NCBI GenBank assembly: GCA_000828075.3
Contig: JXCB02000033.1
Location: 86,320 to 150,319, forward strand
Source: Tolypothrix campylonemoides VB511288
GTDB taxonomy: Bacteria > Cyanobacteriota > Cyanobacteriia > Cyanobacteriales > Nostocaceae
DNA length: 64,000 nt
Direction: 5' to 3'
Shown in pieces: positions 43,369 to 51,955 of this stretch. Under the pieces are notes generated by a model. The model was not told the origin of the DNA. It saw only the letters and a list, made by a program, of their open reading frames with translations, and searched no databases. The first letter of the stretch is position 1. Each line of letters starts with the position of its first letter. A program made the translations under genes and the position numbers.

Positions 43369-43540
43369 CTACAAAATATCTTGTTTGGCTTGCCACAATT
43401 AATACCAAATGGTCTTTATAGATCTTACCGTGTCTTCCTTATCCCTTCAACAATTAACGGGGACTCGGGACTTGGGACTTGGGACTGGGGAACAGCATAA
43501 CTTTGTTGAACGATAAACAATTTTAGTTTTTTATACTTTT

Positions 43541-43882
43541 CTACAAAGGTTTTGCTATTATCCATCTTGGCACAATTTCGTTTGTTACTACTGAAAAGAA
43601 GATATCTACAGCACGGCTGCAAGCTTGAATCCGTCCACTTCCTCTATGACTATCTAATGATTCACTTTCACAATGATTCAAGAAGTTGTATGAGTTTAGT
43701 AAGCCTATTTCAGTTTCATCTGTAATGGCACACGTCATTTTTACTATTTTTGCACAGAAGTTAAGCACTGTTTCTATTTGGCTCTCGTATCGTTTTAATC
43801 TTCCTGTTTCAGCAACTTCCTTATTAGCAATATCTGCAGATTTGAGTTGCTTAGATTGATGGATGAATTGAAGTTTTAGCAT
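43541..43882 (-). CDS. Hypothetical protein (113 aa), doubtful
   Basis: The first ~75 residues (KSADIANKEVAETGRLKRYE, then VLNFCAKIVKMTCAITDE) look like a real helical protein, while the last ~35 look like read-through into unrelated sequence. No family is recognised and the ribosome site is weak. It may be a fragment of a longer gene. Confidence 0.3.
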   Translation of the reverse strand: MLKLQFIHQSKQLKSADIANKEVAETGRLKRYESQIETVLNFCAKIVKMTCAITDETEIGLLNSYNFLNHCESESLDSHRGSGRIQACSRAVDIFFSVVTNEIVPRWIIAKPL

Positions 43883-44425
43883 AGAGCACCCTGTAATAAT
43901 TTGCCAGCAGTAAAATGTTGTTGGCTTTCTTGTATAGAATACCCTTCAAACTAAAATTGGCTCGTCCTATTCGATATGTTAATTATTGAAAATTAAAGTT
44001 CAAAATCGAACTCTATTTTTTAGAAAATTATTGTTTATTCAATTTCATAAGCAATGGGAATTTTATAAATAGTCAAGACGATTAATTGAAGATTGCAAAA
44101 AAATATCGTTTCAACAAAAATTGCGTTGAACGATGAAAAGTTCATGTTATTTTCAGGGGTTTTTAAACCCTAATTATTTTGTTCATGATTTTCCTCAACC
44201 TCCAATTGTTGAGAAGAAGGTTGTGAAAAAAGCCAAGCTATTCGTGTTTAAGTTCTGTCACAAAGATTGATTACCTATTACAGCGTCACTATAGCAGCCC
44301 TAAATCATAAGCTCTACGGGCGTCTAGGCTTTGTCCGAAGGCAGGCTTGGCGGTTTTTTATTCTCACGACTCCTGCACGGATTGCTATAAAAATCTTTTA
44401 CTGATCTGTATTACTTTCTGAAAAA
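43883..44425. other. Intergenic region before lysozyme gene
   Basis: AT-rich, with no gene seen. It holds a ~101-bp element with inverted-repeat ends (44289-44389), which ends about 60 bp before the lysozyme start. Confidence 0.5.
44289..44389. repeat. MITE-like element, CTATAGCA ends
   Basis: The left end CTATAGCAGCCC is mirrored at the right by GGATTGCTATA. The same type of ends bound 54532-54785, and 55324-55428 has related TATAGC ends. The interior has GTCTAGGCTTTGTCCGAAGG and other dispersed-repeat words and no coding sequence. Confidence 0.5.
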
Positions 44426-44446
44426 TTGACTTTTGTAAGAAAAAGT

Positions 44447-45208
44447 ATGAAACTCCAAGACATTATCAAAAGCAATCAATCACTCGATTTTGACTTTCTT
44501 CAAACTGACAAAGAACTTGCTCGCCAAATCCAAGTACGCCTGATCGATTTAGGGCTACTTCAAGGTGTGGCAGATGGCGCTTATGGAGCTATCACCAAAG
44601 CATCCTTAACGCAGTTTACAAAAGCGTTTAACCTACCAGCAAAAATTAATCCACAAGTTGCTAAGCAACTAATTGAGACAAAGCAGGTAGGCGTGAGTTT
44701 AGAAAACTGCCGGTGTGCAGACACACAACTTGAAAAACTACCTTTAAAGGGAGTTGAACTTATTAAGCAGTTTGAAGGATGTTACCTAGAAGCTTATCCC
44801 GATCCTTTGACTGGTGGTAAACCGATTACTATTGGTTGGGGCTGCACAAAGAGACGAGATGGAGGAGAGTGGAAATTGGGCGATCGCATCACTCAACAAG
44901 AAGCTGATGAATTACTCATACTTCAACTAACACAAGATTATTTACCAAGCCTACAAAAAATTCCTATATGGGCTGAACTTAACGAGGATCAAAAAGGAGC
45001 ATTGCTTAGCTTTGCTTACAATTTAGGCAAATCATTTTTTGGTTCGCCTGACTTTCAAACCATAACTAGAGTTTTGAAAAACAGAGAATGGGAAAAGGTA
45101 CCAGACGCTTTAACACTTTATTGCAACCCTGGCACAAATGTTACAGAAGGTTTAAGGAGAAGGAGAAAAGCCGAAGGGGATATGTGGAAAGGAAAGTTGT
45201 CTAATTAA
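44447..45208 (+). CDS. GH24 (T4-type) lysozyme with peptidoglycan-binding-like N-terminus
   Basis: 253 residues. The N-terminal part (about 1-85) resembles a PGRP/PG_binding_1 repeat (QIQVRLIDLGLLQGVADGAYGAITKASLTQF). The catalytic part (about 95-250) has LIKQFEGCYLEAYPDPLTGG with the catalytic Glu, TIGWGCTK, LLSFAYNLGKSFF and the family end motif VTEGLRRRRKAE. It cleaves peptidoglycan glycans. There is no signal peptide, as in phage endolysins, and no clear holin partner next to it; the small membrane protein at 40647 is 4 kb away on the other strand. ATG 44447 is preferred; TTG 44426 is also in frame. Confidence 0.88.
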   Translation: MKLQDIIKSNQSLDFDFLQTDKELARQIQVRLIDLGLLQGVADGAYGAITKASLTQFTKAFNLPAKINPQVAKQLIETKQVGVSLENCRCADTQLEKLPLKGVELIKQFEGCYLEAYPDPLTGGKPITIGWGCTKRRDGGEWKLGDRITQQEADELLILQLTQDYLPSLQKIPIWAELNEDQKGALLSFAYNLGKSFFGSPDFQTITRVLKNREWEKVPDALTLYCNPGTNVTEGLRRRRKAEGDMWKGKLSN

Positions 45209-45273
45209 GTTGACAGCTAGAACAAAGCCAATACAGTTGGTGATACGAGCAAAACCGTTATCAATTTGTTAAT

Positions 45274-45304
45274 GTAGAGACGTTATATACAACGTCTCTA
45301 CACG
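45274..45304. repeat. TGTAGAGACG hairpin repeat, copy 1
   Basis: TGTAGAGACGTT and its inverse AACGTCTCTACA form a near-perfect stem. It could help end transcription of the lysozyme gene but lacks a T-tract. Confidence 0.6.
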
Positions 45305-45573
45305 TGTGTTGGTGATGAGTAATGAGGAAACACCACACCAAATCAAAAATTTGGTGGTCAACATTCTTCTCCTGCGGGTCACCAATCCAAGCGCGTAAGT
45401 GCATATCTTATTCCTAGCTGGGGAATTCAGCATTCTTCTTCAATTTGTCAAGAATGCCAGTTTAGGGACTTCCAAATAAAAAAATATTCAACTTTTTCTT
45501 ATGGGTGGGATTGGCGTCCGTCCTATAAACCAATACGCTTGGTGATAAGACTAGAACCCTTATCATAACCACA

Positions 45574-45605
45574 ATGTAGAGACGCTTTAAACAGCGCGTC
45601 TCTAC
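45574..45605. repeat. TGTAGAGACG hairpin repeat, copy 2
   Basis: TGTAGAGACGC and CGTCTCTACA arms around TTTAAACAGC. It is the second copy of the dispersed repeat at 45274 and lies just past the end of the minus-strand gene at 45652. Confidence 0.6.
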
Positions 45606-45651
45606 AAAGAACTCTTGCTGGAGAATTTATCTGTTGGAAATTTTTTATTGG

Positions 45652-46230
45652 TTAAACCGCCTTGAAATAGTGCATATCACCTTTAAGATATGAGCGAACT
45701 TTGCCTGCTTTTTGTAATCGCCTACCAACAGAAAGGACATCTTCAATTCGCTTGCCCAATTTTAATTTCAATTCAAAAGCGCTTAGTTCCCGTAAATATA
45801 CGAGTTCTAAAAATTGATCTGCAAAGTTTTTATCAGCCATATTGGGAACTGCAGCATCCAGACTAAGCGCCCACCAACAAGGTCTACCTGCTCCGGCTCC
45901 AAATCGAAAAACTTTTCTTCGAGCCTCTAAATAAGTCAATTTTTTAAGCGTTGTCCCTCTGCTGACTCCAATTTGAGCTGCAATTTCTGAGGTTGTTTGA
46001 GGGGTTTTGAGTAATGATATGATTGTTGCTTCTTCTTGTGTAGATAAAGGCAATTCAGTCAATGTGGTAGCTTGGCGTTTTCTAAGTGGAAATGGAATTG
46101 GATTGAATCCCTTTAATTCAGTACATTTTAAGCAAACTGGTTTTCCTCGGAGAAAAGTTCTAGGGATAGTTTCCGATTGACAAAATTGACAAACTTGCTT
46201 TAAACAGCCTGGGTAGATGTACAACTGCAT
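45652..46230 (-). CDS. Zinc-finger/winged-helix DNA-binding protein, unknown role
   Basis: 192 residues. The N-terminus has two CxxC pairs (CQFCQSE, then CLKCTE), likely one zinc-binding site (about 14-37). A winged-helix region (about 75-125: TTSEIAAQIGVSRGTTLKKLTYLEARRKV) resembles MarR- or ArsR-type folds. It would bind DNA. It lies 14 bp downstream of the 559-residue gene and is probably co-transcribed. Confidence 0.6.
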   Translation of the reverse strand: MQLYIYPGCLKQVCQFCQSETIPRTFLRGKPVCLKCTELKGFNPIPFPLRKRQATTLTELPLSTQEEATIISLLKTPQTTSEIAAQIGVSRGTTLKKLTYLEARRKVFRFGAGAGRPCWWALSLDAAVPNMADKNFADQFLELVYLRELSAFELKLKLGKRIEDVLSVGRRLQKAGKVRSYLKGDMHYFKAV

Positions 46231-46244
46231 TTTTATTCTCCTCC

Positions 46245-47924
46245 TTATGCCGCTATGTCTGTTTTGATTTCTGCTAAAGCAACTTCAACTGCCTTAACAA
46301 GCACTTCAGAATCACTCAATTCCATTGAGTGAGCTACAAGTTTAATGAGTCCTTGAACAATGAGTTTTTCGGGAGTATCATTACACTCTTTGGCAACCTT
46401 CTCCAGTTCGATGCAAGCTTGTGTATCAGAGTCTTGAATGCTATGTTTCACTCCATACAAATCCACTTTGTAATAACGCTCATCACCAGAAATATCTTGA
46501 TGCCAACCACAACGACTCTTTTTTTGTGGTTTTAGTAGTGGTAATTCAATTCCTTGATTTTGTGCTACTTCTTGAACAGCTTGCTGCACAAGTTTGGCTG
46601 TCACTCGTCCACCATCAGCCAATCTTTGAGCTTCAGCATATGCTTTTTGAACTTGTTCTGGGTAAGCTTTTAGTACAGCTAATTTACGACAATGATCTTC
46701 TGGTATGGTTCCTGGTTCTACTCCCAAGCAGTCGCGTTCAATACGCCCGGCTTGCCACTGTTTTTGTAAATTAGAACGGCTTCCTTGAATGAAGTCACTG
46801 TTTAACAGAGCAGTCATATTTTTAAATCCAAGCTGCTCATATCCCTTCCCTTCATCCAGCAAGACTAAATACTGACGGATAATGTCATTGCTACGTTTTT
46901 GAATTTTGGGTAAGGTTTTCAATTGTCTCAAATGAGAGTTAATCAAAGTGATGATATTTTCTGCGTCTTTTTTGGAAAGCCGTCCTTCTACAATGTGGGA
47001 GCAAAAAGGAAGAATTTTTGAGCTTAGATTTGAACTTGTTGAATTATGTGTGAAATTGTCTGCTAAAGAACTGGCTTCAGTGTTCTCCGAATGCTGCAAC
47101 CCAAAAGGTAATGACAATTCTCCTTCGTTATCCAACTCAAGCATAGGACGAAGAAAATCTTCTCCATCTATTTGAGTCAAATCAACAATTGTTGTTGGTT
47201 GACTACAGGAAGTGAGGCGATTGCTTGAAATCGATTTTTCATCTTCGCACAAGTTCAAACTTGAACTTGTTTTGAGAATTGAGTTATTGTCATCCAAGTT
47301 TTCTGGAGTTAATTTTTGGGGATTAACTAGTTCAGTTATTTGGGAATCTTCAAAAAAAACCCGTGCGCTCGGCATAGCACTGTCTTGGACTCCTTTGTAT
47401 GTCCCAACTCGTCCTTTATACAAAACACGCTCGCCCTCAGTCAGTAAGCCAAGAACCTCCCAGCGTTTCTCTTTTTCGCTTAATGGCTGTAGATTTGTTC
47501 CTAACGTTGCCTTTTTGCCTAAGTTTTCATCCACTACAAGGTGAAATTCACGGCTAGCTTGGAAGTTTGTGAAAGTTTGAGTTTGCTTTTCCCAGGAATC
47601 ACCATGAGGGGATGTAATTTTGATCGATATCCCTCTTCCATTTATTGAGAAGTGTGCTTTATAATCTTTATAATCCTCTTCAAAGACTTGAAAGCTTTGG
47701 ATAACTGAAAGTTGGTAAAGGCGTTGCTGTAAAAGCTTGGTTCTGTAATCTCTTTCTTCTTTGGAAATTGTCCCTAATTTCTGAATCGCCTTCTCCGACT
47801 CTTCTAGTTGAGGAATGTCTTCGATGTTTGTTTCGGCAAGAATTTCGGAAAAGTTGAAATTCTCTTGTAAAGTCAGTAGTGAAACAATATCAGTAGGCTT
47901 TTGTATTAGCGGTAAAGATGCCAT
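46245..47924 (-). CDS. Hypothetical protein, 559 aa, large soluble
   Basis: No family was recognised with confidence. It is polar and without membrane segments. About residues 25-75 are helical and charged, about 160-210 may be a small beta barrel (LLTEGERVLYKGRVGTYKGV, a KOW/SH3-like pattern), and about 250-310 are Ser/Asn-rich linker. About 320-460 are helical with KGYEQLGFKNMTALLNS, a pattern seen in plasmid or phage regulatory proteins. It is followed by the zinc-finger/wHTH gene, which suggests a joint DNA-linked role. Confidence 0.55.
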   Translation of the reverse strand: MASLPLIQKPTDIVSLLTLQENFNFSEILAETNIEDIPQLEESEKAIQKLGTISKEERDYRTKLLQQRLYQLSVIQSFQVFEEDYKDYKAHFSINGRGISIKITSPHGDSWEKQTQTFTNFQASREFHLVVDENLGKKATLGTNLQPLSEKEKRWEVLGLLTEGERVLYKGRVGTYKGVQDSAMPSARVFFEDSQITELVNPQKLTPENLDDNNSILKTSSSLNLCEDEKSISSNRLTSCSQPTTIVDLTQIDGEDFLRPMLELDNEGELSLPFGLQHSENTEASSLADNFTHNSTSSNLSSKILPFCSHIVEGRLSKKDAENIITLINSHLRQLKTLPKIQKRSNDIIRQYLVLLDEGKGYEQLGFKNMTALLNSDFIQGSRSNLQKQWQAGRIERDCLGVEPGTIPEDHCRKLAVLKAYPEQVQKAYAEAQRLADGGRVTAKLVQQAVQEVAQNQGIELPLLKPQKKSRCGWHQDISGDERYYKVDLYGVKHSIQDSDTQACIELEKVAKECNDTPEKLIVQGLIKLVAHSMELSDSEVLVKAVEVALAEIKTDIAA

Positions 47925-48379
47925 AATTTTTGAAAGTTTTCTTTTGGTTAGTTTGCCGCTTTATGCGGCATTTTTTTTTGAGAAGCCGCCAACAAGCAGC
48001 TCATACGCAGTTCGTTGGTTTGAGCAGAGATTTTGTGCTTTATAAAGGACATCCTGAAAACCTCAGGTTAGGAGTCCACAAATCAAAGAATGTTTTGTTC
48101 GCCTTAAGAAAAGCAGTCCATTGGTGACAAGTTAAGGTTATGATACATTTGTCAATCTACCCGTATAATGAAAAATCTGCCTAAAACCGTGACTGAAAAC
48201 ATCGTTTTTGGTTTAGCGATCACCTAATCTTTGCACCTATCATTCATATTTGTGCTGAAACCTGAGTACAGAGCCTAATTTGATACCGTATTTTTAATTC
48301 ATTTTTCAGCATAAATTCTAATTGACAAAGGCAATGTGGTCTTAACTTGTTACGACTGAAAGCAGTCAAATAAGGAATT
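47925..48379. other. Intergenic region with orphan + strand terminator
   Basis: No gene is supported. At 47954-47979 a 6-bp stem (TGCCGC/GCGGCA) with a T9 tail is a rho-independent terminator for the + strand, yet no + strand gene lies to its left. The right part (about 48180-48380) is the downstream flank of the truncated TnpB-like gene, where such elements keep their guide-RNA sequence. Confidence 0.45.
47954..47979 (+). terminator. Rho-independent terminator-like hairpin (orphan)
   Basis: TGCCGC, a 5-nt loop, GCGGCA and nine T residues. It would end a + strand transcript antisense to the start of the 559-residue gene; such a transcript is not otherwise supported. Confidence 0.45.
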
Positions 48380-49072
48380 CTAAGCTGTTTGTACGGGTGC
48401 AGCTTCAGTCATGTCCCTGCGCTTTTTAACTTTGGTTTCCCAGACATGAAGTCTAGGTGGCACAATTAATAATGCCTTACAAGGCTTAGCTAAGTTAGCT
48501 CCTAGCTGCAACTCTAGTTTTGTTAAAGTGTTAACTCTATTGTTAGCGTTAGCGTCGATAATTGTACCCGCAGTTGTACGGAACATTCCACGTTTAACTC
48601 GTTTGTCCTTAAATACTAAGCTGTTGGGTTTTTCACTATATTTAGTTTCACCATATTTAGATAGTGGATGAGTGTTTAGGAATGATGCTTGAGATATGTA
48701 CGCTTCCTCAATCTCTACTAACTGCATCCCGTAGTACTCGCACAGTTGCTTGATATGGTTTTTAAGTCTTGCAGTTAGTAGTTGCATAAACCGTTGATTG
48801 GTTTTAGTTGCCAAATTCGAGTTTTGCTTAACTGTGGTATCCCATCCAAAAACTTGGGCTTTAATGTTGTGTTCAAGACAGTAGTCCATAACTAGTCTTG
48901 CAGGTTCGTTAAGAGTATCTTGCATTTGGCGGTTACGCTTGGAGGTTATACGTGCACTCCTCACACTCCAGAAACCTTGAGATCTAGGGTGTTTGATAGT
49001 TGCAACCTCTTTGTTGTATGGTTGATTTTGTGATTTCATTTTGCCTTTCAATAGTAAAGATTGTTCCAACAT
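48380..49072 (-). pseudogene. Truncated TnpB-like (IS200/IS605 accessory) protein
   Basis: 230 residues match only the C-terminal part of a TnpB subfamily: FWSVRSARITSKRNRQMQD, FGWDTTVKQNSN, the RuvC-type Glu in LVEIEEAYISQASFLN, and the closing Asp in GTIIDANANNRVN. The CxxC zinc finger of ordinary TnpB is absent, as in the SQASFL-type subfamily. The N-terminal half with the first RuvC Asp is missing, so nuclease activity is unlikely. No tnpA is next to it. The region upstream (to 50.0 kb) has no clear missing half. Confidence 0.75.
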
Positions 49073-50082
49073 TGCGAATACAGGTTAATCAGTTGACGAT
49101 TTGTGCATCAATGCCAAGAGGGTTATTTTCATCTAGGCTGATTAAGTACGGCTTCTAGCTCATCATTAAGGTTTAACAAAACTTGGTGATATTCATACAC
49201 TGGTTAACCACCTCCTTATTATTTGATATTTGATGTTAGTAAAGTAATAGACTTCTTGCATAAGTAAATTTGATTGCCTATTTGTTACAGGCTGTGGTTA
49301 ATTATTCATTTTTGTGGAATGAATGCAAAAAGTCTAATATTTTTGACTAGATATAACACCACCGAAAAAACAAAAATTGGGTTTTACACCATTTGGTGAG
49401 AAAGCACGAGATTGACACTTTTAAATATTTATATATTAAAGTGCCCACACTTACACGGTAAACACGTAAGTGCATTTTCTCTGAATTTTGCGCTTAGCCG
49501 TAAAAACCGAGATAAAGTAAGAATGTGCACTTTGCAAGTTACCTGATTTTTCTTGACTTTTCTCGCTAAATTAAGGCTCTGAGTTTGATGCTGAGTGAAG
49601 AAATAACATCAACTTTTTTTCGTGCAAAATGTCAGTTTCTGTTGTTTGGCTTTCTTTGGCTAAGAGCGGAAGATTCACGCTCATAAAAAACTGGCAAACA
49701 GGCTCTGTACCTGTGATGGAGGCTTTTATCCCCGCTTTTGAGAAACGGGGCTTTAAGACTAGTTTCTTGCCATGGAAGATCTAAATTGGGTAAGTTCTAG
49801 CTTCTAGATTTTGGCGAAGTAAGTGCTTAATCCTAACCGCGCCTGGAGGCAAGCGCAAAGGATACACTGGACGAACGAAAGACAATATGTGAAGATGCAT
49901 AGTGTTGTCTGTTTTTCGTAGCTGAATGGTACTAAAACCAAGCGAATTCTATTGGCAGGAAATGGTTACTAAACCTATTGGTTGGTTACAGAAAACGAGG
50001 GATTGCAAGGCTTTTTTTTAGAGAATCTGTCTTAAGTTGAATGACGATGATGAATCATTTAGTTATCACTCCTTTTATAAGG
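49073..50082. other. 1-kb intergenic region, AT-rich with inverted repeats
   Basis: No normal-size gene. A 23-codon ORF with a good ribosome site is at 49129-49200 (minus). At 49448-49472 CACTTAC and GTAAGTG form an operator-like inverted repeat, next to an AT-rich stretch TTTAAATATTTATATATTAA at about 49418-49440. Words such as AAGTGC and GTGCAC recur between 49440 and 49530. It could be a promoter or operator region or an old element end. Confidence 0.4.
49129..49200 (-). CDS. Possible 23-aa small ORF with strong SD
   Basis: A GTG start at 49200 is preceded by AAGGAGG (49211-49217) at 10-nt spacing. It encodes VYEYHQVLLNLNDELEAVLN plus PR. The residues look protein-like, but it may be the start of a deleted gene, given its place upstream of the TnpB fragment. 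Confidence 0.25.
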   Translation of the reverse strand: MYEYHQVLLNLNDELEAVLNQPR

Positions 50083-50262
50083 TTAATTAAAGGTTGTGCC
50101 TGCTCGATGCTCTACTTTGTTGAGATATTCAACAATGGCTGCTTCGACGACTCGACCTTTCCACATTGCTTGTTGGCGGGCAAACTCATGTAACCTTTGG
50201 GCTACAGTTCTGTCAATGTATACGTTTACATTGATTCTTTCTGTTTCTGTCGCTCTAGCCAT
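50083..50262 (-). CDS. Ribbon-helix-helix (CopG/Arc-type) protein, 59 aa
   Basis: Starts MARATETERINVNVYIDRTV, where the alternating INVNVYI strand is typical of RHH DNA-binding proteins, followed by two helices (AQRLHEFARQQAM, VVEAAIVEYLNKV). It is below usual ORF cut-offs but has good codon use. It is divergent from the XRE gene with a 92-bp shared region that likely holds operators. It could be an antitoxin-like or plasmid-copy regulator; no toxin gene is adjacent. Confidence 0.75.
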   Translation of the reverse strand: MARATETERINVNVYIDRTVAQRLHEFARQQAMWKGRVVEAAIVEYLNKVEHRAGTTFN

Positions 50263-50354
50263 ATACTATTAAAAAGAACTTACCAGTGTTGATAAGTACA
50301 TTTATAACTTGAAATCAGAGTAAGTGCAACGTCATTATAGAGATTTATTATTGA

Positions 50355-50705
50355 ATGATGCTTATGGATAGTGACGCCCGAACTAAGTTAGCAGAAGCTA
50401 TCAAGAAAGCCAGGGGAGACAGAAGCCAGAGGAAGTTTGCTAAGGATTTGGGCGTAAGCTATGTGACTATACAACTCTGGGAACGAGGAGAAGTCATTCC
50501 AGATTTGGCAAACTTGGAGGCGATCGCCACTTCTCGTGGACAAACCCTTGAGCAGTTGCTTGCTGAAATCAGAGGACAAGCAACCGAGATAACCCATAAA
50601 CCAAAAGTGGCGGAGGATGTAATTCCTACCGCCAGACAGTTATCCAAAAAGGAGTGTGTTCGTTTGATTAAGCTTTTGCTTGATGAGGTGAGTGCAGAAT
50701 CTTAG
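50355..50705 (+). CDS. XRE-family HTH regulator
   Basis: 116 residues with a Cro/CI helix-turn-helix (about 10-65): RSQRKFAKDLGVSYVTIQLWERGEVIPDLANLEAIA. A C-terminal helical region likely makes dimers. The start may be M4 (MDSDARTK). It is divergent from the RHH gene, and its last bases overlap the convergent gene at 50702. Confidence 0.85.
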   Translation: MMLMDSDARTKLAEAIKKARGDRSQRKFAKDLGVSYVTIQLWERGEVIPDLANLEAIATSRGQTLEQLLAEIRGQATEITHKPKVAEDVIPTARQLSKKECVRLIKLLLDEVSAES

Positions 50706-50944
50706 TCGTAGCCGCTTTGTACAATTTCTTCAAGGCATTTGACGACTTCTTCAAATTTCTCCTCATCATTTTGAAAAAACCAATCAGTGAACGCTTCTAG
50801 CACCTCTTTTTGTGTGTAGCCTGCTGTAAAAGCAGTATCTACAAAGACGAAGACGCACTCTCTAAGAGTGCGCCTGCGCTCGTTGGCAAATAATTCCTTA
50901 AAAGGATTGTAGATTTCGGCACCCTGAGAATTATGACTTTGCAT
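50702..50944 (-). CDS. Hypothetical protein, 80 aa
   Basis: A small acidic helical protein (FKELFANERRRTLRECVFVF, GYTQKEVLEAFTDWFFQNDEEKF). No family was recognised. It converges on the XRE gene with a 4-bp end overlap. Confidence 0.5.
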   Translation of the reverse strand: MQSHNSQGAEIYNPFKELFANERRRTLRECVFVFVDTAFTAGYTQKEVLEAFTDWFFQNDEEKFEEVVKCLEEIVQSGYD

Positions 50945-51326
50945 CGTAATCTTAATCTGCTGTACTGGTACATTTTTAGCTTGTGCAAAATCAGAATTTA
51001 TGCACAGGCTATTTTTTAAGTTACAAAAGGCACAAGTATGGAATCACTCTACCTGAGGATAGATGTGGATTTAAAGTTATTTATTTGTCAAGGTTCGGTA
51101 ATTTCGGACACTTATCTAAATTTAGGTTGTAGTTAGGCTATAAGTTGGGTTTTTTCATTTAGTTATTTTTTCCCTAAAAGAAAAAACCCAAGAATGGTTT
51201 GCTGTTTTTAATTTCCTTATCAGTTGTTCCTCTACGACTCCCGTTTGTTATTTTGTAGGGGAAAACACCGCTTCTTAAACTCCCTCTACTATCCTGAGCG
51301 AAAGTAGGCAAGTCAAAAGCGCTTTC
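50945..51326. other. Intergenic region, nothing recognised
   Basis: About 380 bp of AT-rich sequence. A 32-codon ORF from 51038 (MESLYLRIDVDLKLF) lacks support. No hairpin with a T-tract was noticed. Confidence 0.4.
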
Positions 51327-51506
51327 ATGAAATCAAGACCTTACTTAAAAAAGCAAATAACTCAGTATATGCAGTTGTTGAGTAAACGGTATGAGGTATC
51401 ACACCCTACACTCGGTGCTGAAATTTTGTTTAGGGCTTTGTTTAGGGCGGCGCAAGCCAAGCAGTTGTCCAAAGAGCGATCGCATTTTCCAAGGTACCCC
51501 GGCTGA
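51327..51506 (+). CDS. Small hypothetical protein (59 aa)
   Basis: Encodes MKSRPYLKKQITQYMQLLSK and on to LGAEILFRALFRAAQAKQLS. It is basic and helical, with an HTH- or RHH-like feel but no clear family. It ends 2 bp before the next ORF, so the pair may be one operon or an old single gene with a frameshift. Confidence 0.45.
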   Translation: MKSRPYLKKQITQYMQLLSKRYEVSHPTLGAEILFRALFRAAQAKQLSKERSHFPRYPG

Positions 51507-51508
51507 TT

Positions 51509-51898
51509 TTGCAGACGTTGGTGTCTATCAGTGAGAAGTTGCTAGATGCATATAAATCGTTGGAAAAGGCAAAGCCTGATGGACAGAGGATTGGTGAGAG
51601 CGAGTGCGTGCTACTACCTGAAGAGAAAACACCCAGACAAACAAGCAGTATTCCTGATCAAGAGTTCCATCAGCTTGTTGAGGCTGAAATTCATCTGAAC
51701 TACGCTACAGCTTCAAAGCTTTGGCAGAAATACAGTCATGAGTGGGCATTGGCGATCGCATATGTGTCAAGCAAAGAAAACATACTAAACAAAGCTGCAT
51801 ACTTCGTTTCATGTCTTGAACAGGGATGGTTTAAAGACGTCACGCCCCAACCGAAGAAATACGATCCTTATGAACTCAATACAGAACAGAAACAGTGA
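51509..51898 (+). CDS. Hypothetical protein (129 aa)
   Basis: Starts with TTG (QTLVSISEKLLDAYKSLEKA). A helical C-terminal region follows (YATASKLWQKYSHEWALAIAYVSSKENILN, KAAYFVSCLEQGWFK). This resembles proteins near plasmid replication or regulation genes, but no family was recognised. A strong hairpin follows its stop. Confidence 0.5.
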   Translation: MQTLVSISEKLLDAYKSLEKAKPDGQRIGESECVLLPEEKTPRQTSSIPDQEFHQLVEAEIHLNYATASKLWQKYSHEWALAIAYVSSKENILNKAAYFVSCLEQGWFKDVTPQPKKYDPYELNTEQKQ

Positions 51899-51903
51899 CG
51901 ACT

Positions 51904-51935
51904 CTCCCGCTACACCCTTGCGGGTGTAGCGGGAG
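51904..51935. terminator. Strong hairpin between convergent genes
   Basis: Perfect 14-bp arms CTCCCGCTACACCC (51904-51917) and GGGTGTAGCGGGAG (51922-51935) around TTGC. It lies between the ends of the hypothetical gene (+) and the acylase gene (-), so it may serve both, although no long T-tract follows. It could equally be a dispersed repeat. Confidence 0.55.
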
Positions 51936-51955
51936 CATCTAATCTCGCGATTAAG

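Larger units (their letters stand above)
42553..43540. other. Repeat-rich intergenic region upstream of sigma factor gene
   Basis: No gene is supported. Positions about 42770-42980 are a GC-rich cluster of palindromic dispersed repeats (units such as GGAGACGCTACGCGTTGGCG and GCGCAGCGTGCGCGAAGCGC). At 42990-43007 is CCTGCACGGATTGCTATA, repeated exactly at 44372-44389. A dispersed CACAGATACACACAGATTAA string lies at about 43140, and a hairpin at 43336-43368. Confidence 0.6.
45209..45651. other. Intergenic region with duplicated repeat unit
   Basis: No gene. A ~70-bp unit occurs twice (45235-45306 and 45536-45606). Each has TTGGTGATA, an AAAACCGTTATCA-like string and a TGTAGAGACG hairpin. Confidence 0.6.

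Noticed and set aside
48380-49072. Small type V CRISPR effector (Cas12k-like)
   Set aside because: The similarity is to the C-terminus of TnpB; no repeat array, Tn7-type genes or full RuvC domain is near.
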